IMG/VR virus record: IMGVR_UViG_3300021599_000727
Coordinates: 1 to 37,911 of that record
Reading direction: 5' to 3' (one strand)
Length of the DNA: 37,911 nt
Source of the DNA: a virus
A program made the position numbers and the translations under genes. The notes under the pieces were generated by a model that was not told the DNA's origin, did not search any database, and saw nothing but the letters and a program-made list of their open reading frames with translations. Shown here in pieces: positions 18,501 through 25,194 of this stretch (the first letter of the stretch is position 1; every line of letters starts with the position of its first letter).

Positions 18501-20676
18501 TAATGGTTCTAATGCCGGTAATGATGGTATGTTTATTGGTTATGGTAATGCAGGTGGTGGTATAACTAGAATATTTGGTGGTGGTGCAACTGGTGGAGCA
18601 TTGGAAAAATACTCAACTTATACATATGAACCGGGTTCATTTAGAGCACCAATATTCTATGATTCTGATGATACAAACTATTATTTAAACCCAGCATCAA
18701 CATCTGTTTTAAATACTAATGTTGTAAGCATACATAGATTAGATAGCAATTATGGTGAAAGATTATTTGGAATTTCTTTCCCGAATGGTACAGCTAACCA
18801 AGCATTTGATATACGAATAGGTAACGTATCTCTTTGGGGTTATATTGAAGTTGAAATAACAGGAACATATTCATTCCAAAATACACCTGGTAAATTAACC
18901 AAAAGTTTTGCAATTGGTACAAATCCCGGTAATAACATCTATGCAAATACAAGTAGAGTATCCGATGTTATGGGACCTATTGCAGATAATATTTCCATTG
19001 GAGAATTTGCATGGGATTCTGGAAATAGTACCTTTAGAATACCAATTTCTCATATAGTTTCATCTGGAAACTCATACACTGTTAAAATAAGAGTGTTTAG
19101 CCATGGTGGTGGTGTAGGAAGTCATTTGGCATCAATGACAATGTCACCAATATACACATTATCTGCATTAGCACAACATACCGCAGTAACATTTAATACA
19201 AATGTTTTTGTAAGTGGTGAGGTGAGAGGAACATTGTTTAGAGATATAGATGATAACAATTATTATCTAAATCCAAACAGTACTTCTCGTATTAGAAGAA
19301 CTGATATTGTAGCAAGTGGAGCTGGATGGGATGACCAATTAAATCTTTACTCATCGGACCAAAGTAATAGATGGAATATCTTAACGGATAGTGGTGCATC
19401 AAATTATTTAAGATTTGCATATAATAATTCGGAAAGATTTAGAATGCAACCAAATGGAGATACCTATAACTTTGGTGCATTTTTAGCAGATATTTATTAT
19501 GATAGAAACAATACAGCATATTACATTGACCCAACATCAACTCAATCAATAAGAACTGTTGGTGATTGGAGAAGTGATTCATCTACATGGACAGGTGAAT
19601 TTGCAGGTAAGATTCAATATCATAGTACTAACTGGTATTTCCAATACGCTGGTTCATTTATATTCAGAAATAGTGGAGGTTCAAACGTAACTTATGGTGA
19701 TACATCTGGTAACCTTTGGGCAGTAGCATCAATGCGCTCTCCTGTTTTTTATGATAATGATGATACAACGTATAGAGTTGACCCTAATGGTAATTCGGTA
19801 TTAGTAAACACATTTGCTAGTAGATACTTTACGCTTTACAATAACTTTGGTGATACAACAAATAATGCACCTTGGTATGGATTGGGTGGTTCTAATGTTG
19901 GAGGACCTTTTGGTGGTTCTATGGTTCAATTAGCTGGTTATTATGGCTTACGATTAAGAAGTGCAAACATAACTTTTGAATTAGATGGACCTAACTATGG
20001 TGCATCTTGGACTTGGACAAATAATAACTTTGCATCTGCGGCACAAGTAAGAGGAACATCTTTTTATGATTACAATAATACAGCATATTATTTAGACCCG
20101 AATGGTACATCTAACTTATATGATGTTTATTCATATTCTTATAGAGGTAATGGTAACGTTGGTGGAACTGGAAACGCATCTTGGCATCCATCTGGTATTT
20201 ACTCTGCTGGATATAACTGGTTGTATGGTGGTATCAATGGTGGTGGTAGTTCTGGTACAAACTTTAGTGATTTAAGAGCAAATATATTCTATGATTATAA
20301 TGACACTAACTATTTTATAGACCCTAATACAACTGCAACTTCATTAAGAATAGCTGGTGGTATCAAACAAAGAAATATAGTTGGTAGACCTTACGCTGTT
20401 TGGGGTTCTAGTGGAACAACTGGAGCAGTAGTTATTAAATTCCCTGGTGGAATTGGTAACTATGGTATGATTCATGCTGTAATTGACATTTATGAATATA
20501 ATGGAAGTGCGGCAGCAACCGTAATAGTTGGTGGACATAACTGGAATGGTGCATGGTATAACTATAATGCAAACGTTGTAGGATATACTGATAAGCAAGT
20601 TAGAGTTGGTGTTAAAGATGGTAGATATTGTATCGTAATTGGTACTGGTGGTTCTTCTTGGTCTTATGTTCGGTAG
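15580..20676 (+). CDS. S74-type giant tail fibre, N-terminal part (frame broken at 20673)
   Basis: 1698 aa before an in-frame TAG at 20674-20676. Visible order: N-terminal SGS beta region with a SISGS/GDGSGITNI unit and a FISSSIIYATGSNKFGD segment (1-225); Gly-X-X tract (229-696); a beta module, LALTGTTNNGVITLDG (697-740); a segment with DNIITLNADFASGAPTENAG, common in T4-like fibre proteins (about 760-820); then the first YDxNNTxYYxDP repeats. The protein stops in mid-domain after SSWSYVR. Reading resumes in the -1 frame at 20673 (GTA GCA ATC...), giving VAIESDSYSWISGD and an intact fibre ending in an S74 chaperone. The two pieces are therefore parts of one gene of about 2999 codons. Start ATG lies behind AAAATAAATAG. 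Confidence 0.85.
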   Translation: MSSFIGIDPNGLNQISSSVISLYVSGSPVINASPKSVSIVNAAAFSASIIEVSTIDSPGSSSLVISANTQITGGLNISGSVSASFLRGDGSGITNISAESIGDINRIKSGSAIAQISPNRGLEINKGVTINEFLILTGSANISSNLTVGGKITATELHTTFISSSIIYATGSNKFGDNVTDRQEITGSLNISGSIVVTGDTIPTDNTTNEVLVLNTTTGRISRRFAAATSGTSGTSGTSGSSGSSGTSGTSGTSGTSGTSGTSGSSGSSGSSGSSGTSGTSGSSGTRGTSGSSGSSGSSGTSGSSGTSGSSGTSGTSGSSGTSGSSGSSGSSGTSGSSGSSGSSGSSGKDGSSGSSGTTGTSGSSGTSGLTGTSGSSGSSGSSGVSGSSGSSGTSGSSGSSGVSGAGGTAGTSGSTGTSGSSGISGSSGSSGSSGSSGTSGSSGSSGLTGAGGGSGSSGSSGSSGTSGSSGTSGSSGSSGSSGTSGSSGSSGISGGAGTSGSSGTSGSSGVSGSSGSSGSSGTSGISGSSGSSGSSGSSGTSGSSGKDGTSGSAGTSGSSGVSGSSGTSGKDGTAGSSGSSGSSGSSGSSGAAGTSGSSGTSGSSGTRGTSGSSGVSGSSGSSGSSGTSGSSGTSGSSGTTGSSGSGGSSGSSGSSGSSGSSGSSGTSGSSGSSGSSGTSGTSGTSGTQGTSGSSGLLALTGTTNNGVITLDGTAPNGTVEANLTFDGTTLAVTGNATISGNLTVSGTTTYINTTTLNVGDNIITLNADFASGAPTENAGIEVRRGSSSTVSFYWNESTDRWYADNTLEVAGNVVLSGTIDTGQGATEVYLMNQNIRTTDSPTFAGLILNGTLDMNNNDITEVNALTFNDPGPNEGINWAGGNLWRIYESPDDLTTNSAGNLQIVQGTTRRGTWDTSGNYTQIGNIYADSIIDRNNNSYNLDPAGSSNLYGLRIYNAFDTATSDVYASVRVIRNNGSNAGNDGMFIGYGNAGGGITRIFGGGATGGALEKYSTYTYEPGSFRAPIFYDSDDTNYYLNPASTSVLNTNVVSIHRLDSNYGERLFGISFPNGTANQAFDIRIGNVSLWGYIEVEITGTYSFQNTPGKLTKSFAIGTNPGNNIYANTSRVSDVMGPIADNISIGEFAWDSGNSTFRIPISHIVSSGNSYTVKIRVFSHGGGVGSHLASMTMSPIYTLSALAQHTAVTFNTNVFVSGEVRGTLFRDIDDNNYYLNPNSTSRIRRTDIVASGAGWDDQLNLYSSDQSNRWNILTDSGASNYLRFAYNNSERFRMQPNGDTYNFGAFLADIYYDRNNTAYYIDPTSTQSIRTVGDWRSDSSTWTGEFAGKIQYHSTNWYFQYAGSFIFRNSGGSNVTYGDTSGNLWAVASMRSPVFYDNDDTTYRVDPNGNSVLVNTFASRYFTLYNNFGDTTNNAPWYGLGGSNVGGPFGGSMVQLAGYYGLRLRSANITFELDGPNYGASWTWTNNNFASAAQVRGTSFYDYNNTAYYLDPNGTSNLYDVYSYSYRGNGNVGGTGNASWHPSGIYSAGYNWLYGGINGGGSSGTNFSDLRANIFYDYNDTNYFIDPNTTATSLRIAGGIKQRNIVGRPYAVWGSSGTTGAVVIKFPGGIGNYGMIHAVIDIYEYNGSAAATVIVGGHNWNGAWYNYNANVVGYTDKQVRVGVKDGRYCIVIGTGGSSWSYVR
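16264..17667 (+). repeat. Gly-X-X triplet tract, 468 residues
   Basis: A second tract of GSS/GTS triplets, at residues 229-696 of the S74 fibre. Charged residues appear only as scattered GKD and GTR triplets, and proline is absent as far as I can see. Unlike the tract at 9763-13011 it has no DGTFFG inserts. Both tracts run into the same downstream module (L-x-L-[ST]-GTTNNGVIT). Confidence 0.95.
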
Positions 20677-23600
20677 CAATCGAATCCGATTCATATAGCT
20701 GGATTTCTGGTGACCTTCAAGTTCTTAGAAGTAGAGACATCTATGGTGTAAACTATGTACAAGCGCCAATATTCTACGATACAAACTCAGCATATTTTGG
20801 AGATTTTGGTTCTGAAATAAGAATGCCTTACGCAAATGGAGGTACTATGAGATTGAGAACTAATACACATTGGGATTCTCAATCTGGTATTGACCTTATT
20901 GGTGGGGCTGGTGAATTCCGTATGAGTTCGGATAGTGGTAATCTTAATCTTAGAATTGATGGTTGGTTAATTGCATACGATTATGTTCAGGGATTGGGAG
21001 CAATGTATTCTCCAATTTATTATGATAGTGATAACTCAGGATATTATACAAATCCTGCAGGATATTCTAACATGAACGAAGGTAACTTTGCTGGTAGAGT
21101 ATGGTATAGCAACTATTTGGTAAGTAGGAATAGTGGTGGTATGATGGGTGATTACAATGTAAATGGTACATCATCTAAAGTAATTTGGACTATTGGTGAA
21201 TCTTGGCCAATCGGTAATATGTACGGATTGGGTTATGAGTATGGAAGTGGATATGACCATCACTTAGCATTGAGAAATAATGGTACAACTTACTCTCGTT
21301 TTGGATTTGCCGGTGGAGCATTTATTGGTGGTAACTTAACATTAGGTTCTGATTTATATGCATATAGATTTTACGATAGAGATAATACAGGATATTATGA
21401 TGACCCGGCTGGAACATCTCGTAGAAACTATGATGTAACTAATAGAATTAAACTTGTTAATAACGTAAACAATGAACCTCGTTGGGATTTCTCAGCTTAT
21501 GTAGTTGAGGCACAACATTGGTATGGTAACAATTCATCTATGACAATGTATATGGGTGAGGGTAGTAATACAATTCAAATACCTGGTAGTGGTGGTATTA
21601 GACCTCAACTAATGTATGATTATAATGATACATCATATTATGTTGACCCTAGAAGTACAACTAATTTATACGCAATTACTGATTATACTCGTAGAGCAGC
21701 ATTTAACTTAGGTAGAATGCTTACAACCCGTAGAGATATTACATCAGACCAAAACCATTGGACTGGTACGTGGGGTTGGGGTACATCTTATGGTACGTGG
21801 GCAAGTGCTTGGGAAGCTGGATTTAGTGGATGGGATATTTGGGGTAGTGGAACTGACCACCCGCAAGGTGGTGGATATGTTCATGCTCAAGGTATTGTTT
21901 CTGGTCAACACTATGCAACATCTGGTGGTGGAACTGCTTATGGCTGGCAAATGGTTGGTGCTGGAGATGCTGATAGCCGTTGGTGGTTAAGAGGTAAGTG
22001 GGGTGGTACTGTTCGTCCGTGGTATGAGATAATGCTGTATGGTAGAAACATCGGTGGTGGTACATTCTATGCTGGATATTGGTACGATGGAAATGATACT
22101 GGATATTATGTAGACCCTAATGGTTCTACACAATTAAGAACGGTGTATGCAAACGACTGGTTCAGACCACAAGGATGTACTGGTATTTATTTACAATCTT
22201 ATGATAAAGGTATTTGGTCTCCTGAATGTGCCGGAAACACTTATGGCACTGTAAACACTTATGGTAGTGGTAGAAATGGATGGTACGGATGGGGTATTAG
22301 TTCTCGTTATGTATTAATGACAACAACCGGCGATAACGTTGGTATGCATGATAATAGCAGAAGTTGGATTTGGTATATGAGTGGTGGTGACCTTAACTTA
22401 TATTGGGCAGGTAACCGTAGAGCGTTAATTACCGATTACGGAGTGTATTCCGATAACCAAGTTAGAGCAGCTATATATTATGACCACAATACTTCATTTT
22501 ATTTTAATGGTGATGGTGATAGTAGATGGAATGGCTTGGATGATTACTCTAAAATGAGAATTGGATTGACCGGCAGAGGTAACTTCCGTAGAAACGATTA
22601 TACATCAGATACTGCTTATTGGGTTGGTTCAATGGGTTGGGGTACAACTGATATGAATTCAGTAGCCTCTTGGGGCTCCGGCTTTATTGATTCTTGGTCA
22701 AACCCTGGAAACCAACCTAGCGGAACAAGCCATTGGGTTGGTACACAAGCGTTCCACTATGCGTATGGTGGAAATAGTAACACTGGTTGGCAGTTGGTTG
22801 GAGGTCCGATAAGTAACTTAAGGTTTAGAAATGCCTGGGGTGGTTGGTCTGGATGGACAACTGTTGCAATGCATGACCGTAATGATGGTAGTGGTGGTTG
22901 GTTATATGCTGGTGGATACTATGATGCAAATAATACTGGATATTATGTAAATCCTGACTCCACATCTGAATTTTATAGAGTAAATGTAGCAGAATATCTA
23001 TATGCTAGAAATGGTTGTGGTAGAATTTATCTTTCAGGTAACTTACACATAGATTCTTTCTGTGGAAATGACATTTATTTACAATATTATTCAAATAGAC
23101 CAATAAGAATGTATTATTGGTTAGAAATGAATGGTTATGACATTTATGGTGTTAGTGGTTTATATGCAACTATAATGTATGACCGTAATAATACGGGATA
23201 CTATATAGACCCAGCATCTTCATCGCAACTTCACTATGTGATGGCAAACAACTGGTTTAGACCGCAAGGTTGTACTGGTGTTTATTGGAATGATTATGGA
23301 CATGGTATTTGGTCTCCTGAATGTGAGGGTAACCCGTATGGACATATCGCAACTTATGGTGGTGGTAGAAACGGATGGTATGGGTATGGTGTAGGTAGTA
23401 GATATACCTTAATGAGTACTTTAGGTCATAACTTTGGTCTACATGATACATCTTATGGTTGGATTTGGTATATGAGTGGTGGTGAATTACAAATGTACTA
23501 TAATGGTTCTAGAAGAATGGTTACTACCGGATGGGGTGTTTATGTAGACCAATATTTAGAAGCTGGTTCTTCGTTAAGAGCACCAATATTCTATGATAAC

Positions 23601-23910
23601 CAAGATACTGGATACTATTTAGACCCACATAATACCGATGACCAAGGTTTAAGAATGAGAGGTGGTGCACTTCACGGACCTAACTGGTGGTGGGGAGCTT
23701 ATCTAAGAGTTGGTACAAATAGTAGAGTTGATAGCTGGGCAAGTATGTTCACATCAAATGGTAACTTACACATTGATTCTCGTAATGGTTACCCAATGTA
23801 TCTTAACTGGCATAATGGTAACGTTGTTTATGTTGAAAACTCAATAGAGGCACAAATCTTCTATGATAGAAATGATACTGGATACTATTTTGGTTCAAGT
23901 TCTGGTGATG
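18380..23910 (+). repeat. About 17 YDxNNTGYYxDP fibre repeats
   Basis: A short motif of the form [IF]-[FY]-Y-D-x-[ND]-[ND]-T-x-YY-x-[DN]-P-x-x-[ST] recurs about 17 times across the broken fibre gene, at variable spacing of roughly 60-170 residues. Examples are IYYDRNNTAYYIDPTST, IFYDYNDTNYFIDPNTT and IFYDNQDTGYYLDPHNT. It often follows RAPIF or a similar strand. Between the motifs lie different sequence blocks, so it looks like a connector between interchangeable domains. The repeats occur on both sides of 20673, supporting one original gene. Confidence 0.9.
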
Positions 23911-24578
23911 GTAGATTTAGATACACTAACACAAATGGTGGTTTCTCACAATCAAACAACCAATTCCAATTTAACGTAAACAGAGGTTACTATAATGGTA
24001 GTACCAATACAGGTAACTTACAAGCATATTCGGAAGGTAATAACTCGGCATTCTTCTCTTGGCATAAGACGGGTGTATATGCAACAAATATGGGATTGGA
24101 TGGTGATAACGTTATTCGTATTGGTGGATGGTCTATGTCAGCAAATAGATGGCAATTAGACCCATCTGGTAATATGTATGCAGCTGGTAACGTTGTAGCA
24201 TATTCATCTGATGAAAGATTGAAAGAAAATATCACTACAATTCCTAATGCATTAAAAATGTTAAACGAATTGAGAGGTGTTTATTTTGATTGGAAACCTA
24301 TTGTTGACAGTTTAGGATTTTATCCTGAAGATAGACATGATATTGGAGTTATTGCACAAGAAGTTGAAAGAGTAATACCACAAGCTATTAAACCAGCTCC
24401 GTTTGATGCACTTTCTGATGGTAAATCATTATCTGGACAGAATTATAAAACTGTACAACTTGAAAAAATTGTTCCTGTATTAATTCAATCTGTAAAAGAA
24501 CAACAAAAAATTATCGAAGAACAAAGTTCGGAAATTGAAAAATTGAAAAAAATAGTTTATGAATTTATAAACAAATAA
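20628..24578 (+). CDS. S74-type giant tail fibre, C-terminal part
   Basis: The frame is open from 20625 and the first possible start is a TTG at 20628, but the first 15 residues (YRNWYWWFFLVLC) are just the shadow of the upstream frame. Real coding resumes at about 20673, so this is a continuation rather than an independent gene. It contains most of the YDxNNT repeats, a duplicated pair of Trp/Gly-rich domains (21741-22460 and 22602-23550), and a C-terminal peptidase S74 intramolecular chaperone with a terminal coiled coil. In S74 fibres that domain drives trimerisation and is released by self-cleavage. The exposed Trp/Tyr-rich modules are candidate glycan-binding domains; this is inference from composition only. 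Confidence 0.85.
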   Translation: MYRNWYWWFFLVLCSVAIESDSYSWISGDLQVLRSRDIYGVNYVQAPIFYDTNSAYFGDFGSEIRMPYANGGTMRLRTNTHWDSQSGIDLIGGAGEFRMSSDSGNLNLRIDGWLIAYDYVQGLGAMYSPIYYDSDNSGYYTNPAGYSNMNEGNFAGRVWYSNYLVSRNSGGMMGDYNVNGTSSKVIWTIGESWPIGNMYGLGYEYGSGYDHHLALRNNGTTYSRFGFAGGAFIGGNLTLGSDLYAYRFYDRDNTGYYDDPAGTSRRNYDVTNRIKLVNNVNNEPRWDFSAYVVEAQHWYGNNSSMTMYMGEGSNTIQIPGSGGIRPQLMYDYNDTSYYVDPRSTTNLYAITDYTRRAAFNLGRMLTTRRDITSDQNHWTGTWGWGTSYGTWASAWEAGFSGWDIWGSGTDHPQGGGYVHAQGIVSGQHYATSGGGTAYGWQMVGAGDADSRWWLRGKWGGTVRPWYEIMLYGRNIGGGTFYAGYWYDGNDTGYYVDPNGSTQLRTVYANDWFRPQGCTGIYLQSYDKGIWSPECAGNTYGTVNTYGSGRNGWYGWGISSRYVLMTTTGDNVGMHDNSRSWIWYMSGGDLNLYWAGNRRALITDYGVYSDNQVRAAIYYDHNTSFYFNGDGDSRWNGLDDYSKMRIGLTGRGNFRRNDYTSDTAYWVGSMGWGTTDMNSVASWGSGFIDSWSNPGNQPSGTSHWVGTQAFHYAYGGNSNTGWQLVGGPISNLRFRNAWGGWSGWTTVAMHDRNDGSGGWLYAGGYYDANNTGYYVNPDSTSEFYRVNVAEYLYARNGCGRIYLSGNLHIDSFCGNDIYLQYYSNRPIRMYYWLEMNGYDIYGVSGLYATIMYDRNNTGYYIDPASSSQLHYVMANNWFRPQGCTGVYWNDYGHGIWSPECEGNPYGHIATYGGGRNGWYGYGVGSRYTLMSTLGHNFGLHDTSYGWIWYMSGGELQMYYNGSRRMVTTGWGVYVDQYLEAGSSLRAPIFYDNQDTGYYLDPHNTDDQGLRMRGGALHGPNWWWGAYLRVGTNSRVDSWASMFTSNGNLHIDSRNGYPMYLNWHNGNVVYVENSIEAQIFYDRNDTGYYFGSSSGDGRFRYTNTNGGFSQSNNQFQFNVNRGYYNGSTNTGNLQAYSEGNNSAFFSWHKTGVYATNMGLDGDNVIRIGGWSMSANRWQLDPSGNMYAAGNVVAYSSDERLKENITTIPNALKMLNELRGVYFDWKPIVDSLGFYPEDRHDIGVIAQEVERVIPQAIKPAPFDALSDGKSLSGQNYKTVQLEKIVPVLIQSVKEQQKIIEEQSSEIEKLKKIVYEFINK
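21741..23550 (+). repeat. Duplicated two-domain module (A-B ... A'-B')
   Basis: Module A (about 21741-22070) and A' (22602-22920) share TSD-x3-W-x-G-x2-GWGT, a G-W-Q-x-VG segment and a WGG-x4-W ending. Module B (about 22150-22460) and B' (about 23247-23550) share N-x-WFRPQGCTG-[IV]-Y, GIWSPEC-x-GN-x-YG, GRNGWYG and SWIWYMSGG or GWIWYMSGG. B and B' each keep two Cys (in GCTG and SPEC). A YDxNNT-type connector separates A from B; the A'-B' interval also carries a further domain around 23000-23150. Confidence 0.85.
24186..24575 (+). other. Peptidase S74 intramolecular chaperone domain
   Basis: The last 125-130 residues begin VVAYSSDERLKENI, the hallmark S-D-x-R-x-K-x-x-I of the S74 / endosialidase-type chaperone, followed by VYFDWKP, IGVIAQEVERVIPQAI and a VQLEKIVPVLIQSVKEQQ helix ending in a coiled coil. 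The serine before Asp is encoded at 24207 and is the expected self-cleavage site, residue about 2877 of the repaired protein. All main motif residues are intact. Confidence 0.92.
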
Positions 24579-24608
24579 TAATTGGTTACCTTTTTTAAAA
24601 AATACACA

Positions 24609-24616
24609 TATTTATA
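24609..24616 (+). promoter_or_regulatory. TATTTATA motif, candidate late promoter
   Basis: ATATTTATA at 24608-24616, 17 bases before the ATG at 24634, in the 55-base gap after the S74 fibre. Function is inferred from recurrence. Confidence 0.45.
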
Positions 24617-24633
24617 CATAAAAGAAATATATT

Positions 24634-25059
24634 ATGGCATATACAGAACAATGGAGTCTTAAAAGTCTAAAAAAGCAAAATTATAATGGACTTGAGGGTG
24701 TTATCATTGGCACTCAATGGGAAGTAAAAGTAATTGATACTGATGGATATAGTGGTAGTTTTCAAGGAGCTACACCATTTCCAGCAGCAGATGTAAATGT
24801 TGATTCATTCACATCGTATAGTGAACTTACTCAAGAACAAGTATTGGGATGGATTAAAAATCATGTAAGTGGTTCTAACCCATCTACAAATTACTGGAAT
24901 CATATTATGGGTAGAATTCAGAAAGATATTGATGGGCAGAAATATACTGTTACCAGCGTAAATGAATATGAATTACCTTGGTATACTGGTTCATTATCTG
25001 GTTCAGTAACACCTGACCCACTTGCTAATGAAGCAAGATATATGGCACAACCAGAATAA
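24634..25059 (+). CDS. Small phage structural protein of unknown role
   Basis: A 141-aa protein (MAYTEQWSLKSLKKQNYNGLEGVIIGTQWEVKV...). The first 50 residues read as a small beta domain with an invariant-looking W-E-V-K-V strand. The middle contains ELTQEQVLGWIKNHV, a helix resembling a segment found in small structural proteins of T4-like phages from memory. The C-terminus carries an SGSLSGSV stretch like the fibres, then a Pro/Ala tail. It is flanked by a candidate promoter and followed within 25 bases by a strong terminator, so it is probably monocistronic. I do not assign a function. Confidence 0.7.
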   Translation: MAYTEQWSLKSLKKQNYNGLEGVIIGTQWEVKVIDTDGYSGSFQGATPFPAADVNVDSFTSYSELTQEQVLGWIKNHVSGSNPSTNYWNHIMGRIQKDIDGQKYTVTSVNEYELPWYTGSLSGSVTPDPLANEARYMAQPE

Positions 25060-25080
25060 TGGTTTTTAGTTCAAATATTA

Positions 25081-25124
25081 AAAAGACCCAAACATTAATA
25101 TTAAAATTGTGTTTTGGGTCTTTT
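25081..25124 (+). terminator. Rho-independent-type terminator after the small structural gene
   Basis: AAAAGACCCAAA (25081-25092) pairs perfectly with TTTGGGTCTTTT (25113-25124), a 12-bp stem with a 20-base loop. The descending arm ends in four T. Because the arm is also A-rich at its base, it could work on either strand. Confidence 0.8.
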
Positions 25125-25129
25125 CATTA

Positions 25130-25137
25130 TATTTATA
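25130..25137 (+). promoter_or_regulatory. TATTTATA motif, candidate late promoter of the tail module
   Basis: ATATTTATA at 25129-25137, directly after the terminator and 57 bases before the sheath ATG. The terminator followed at once by the motif is the best positional argument in the window that it acts as a promoter. Confidence 0.5.
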
Positions 25138-25183
25138 TGTGTATTTTTATAACATTAATAAATACAAACCTAAAATACAAATT

Positions 25184-25188
25184 GGAGA
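25184..25188 (+). promoter_or_regulatory. Shine-Dalgarno-like GGAGA of the sheath gene
   Basis: GGAGA 6 bases before the ATG at 25195. This is the clearest SD in the window; nearly all other starts have only A-rich leaders. It fits the very high output expected for a sheath gene. Confidence 0.6.
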
Positions 25189-25194
25189 AATAAA

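Noticed and set aside
20628-20672. Independent start of a separate gene at the TTG of 20628
   Set aside because: The first 15 residues are a frame shadow with no start signal, and the downstream repeats belong to the same series as those upstream.
20668-20676. Programmed -1 frameshift at GTT CGG TAG
   Set aside because: No slippery heptamer and poor re-pairing in the -1 frame; a one-base indel explains the break better.
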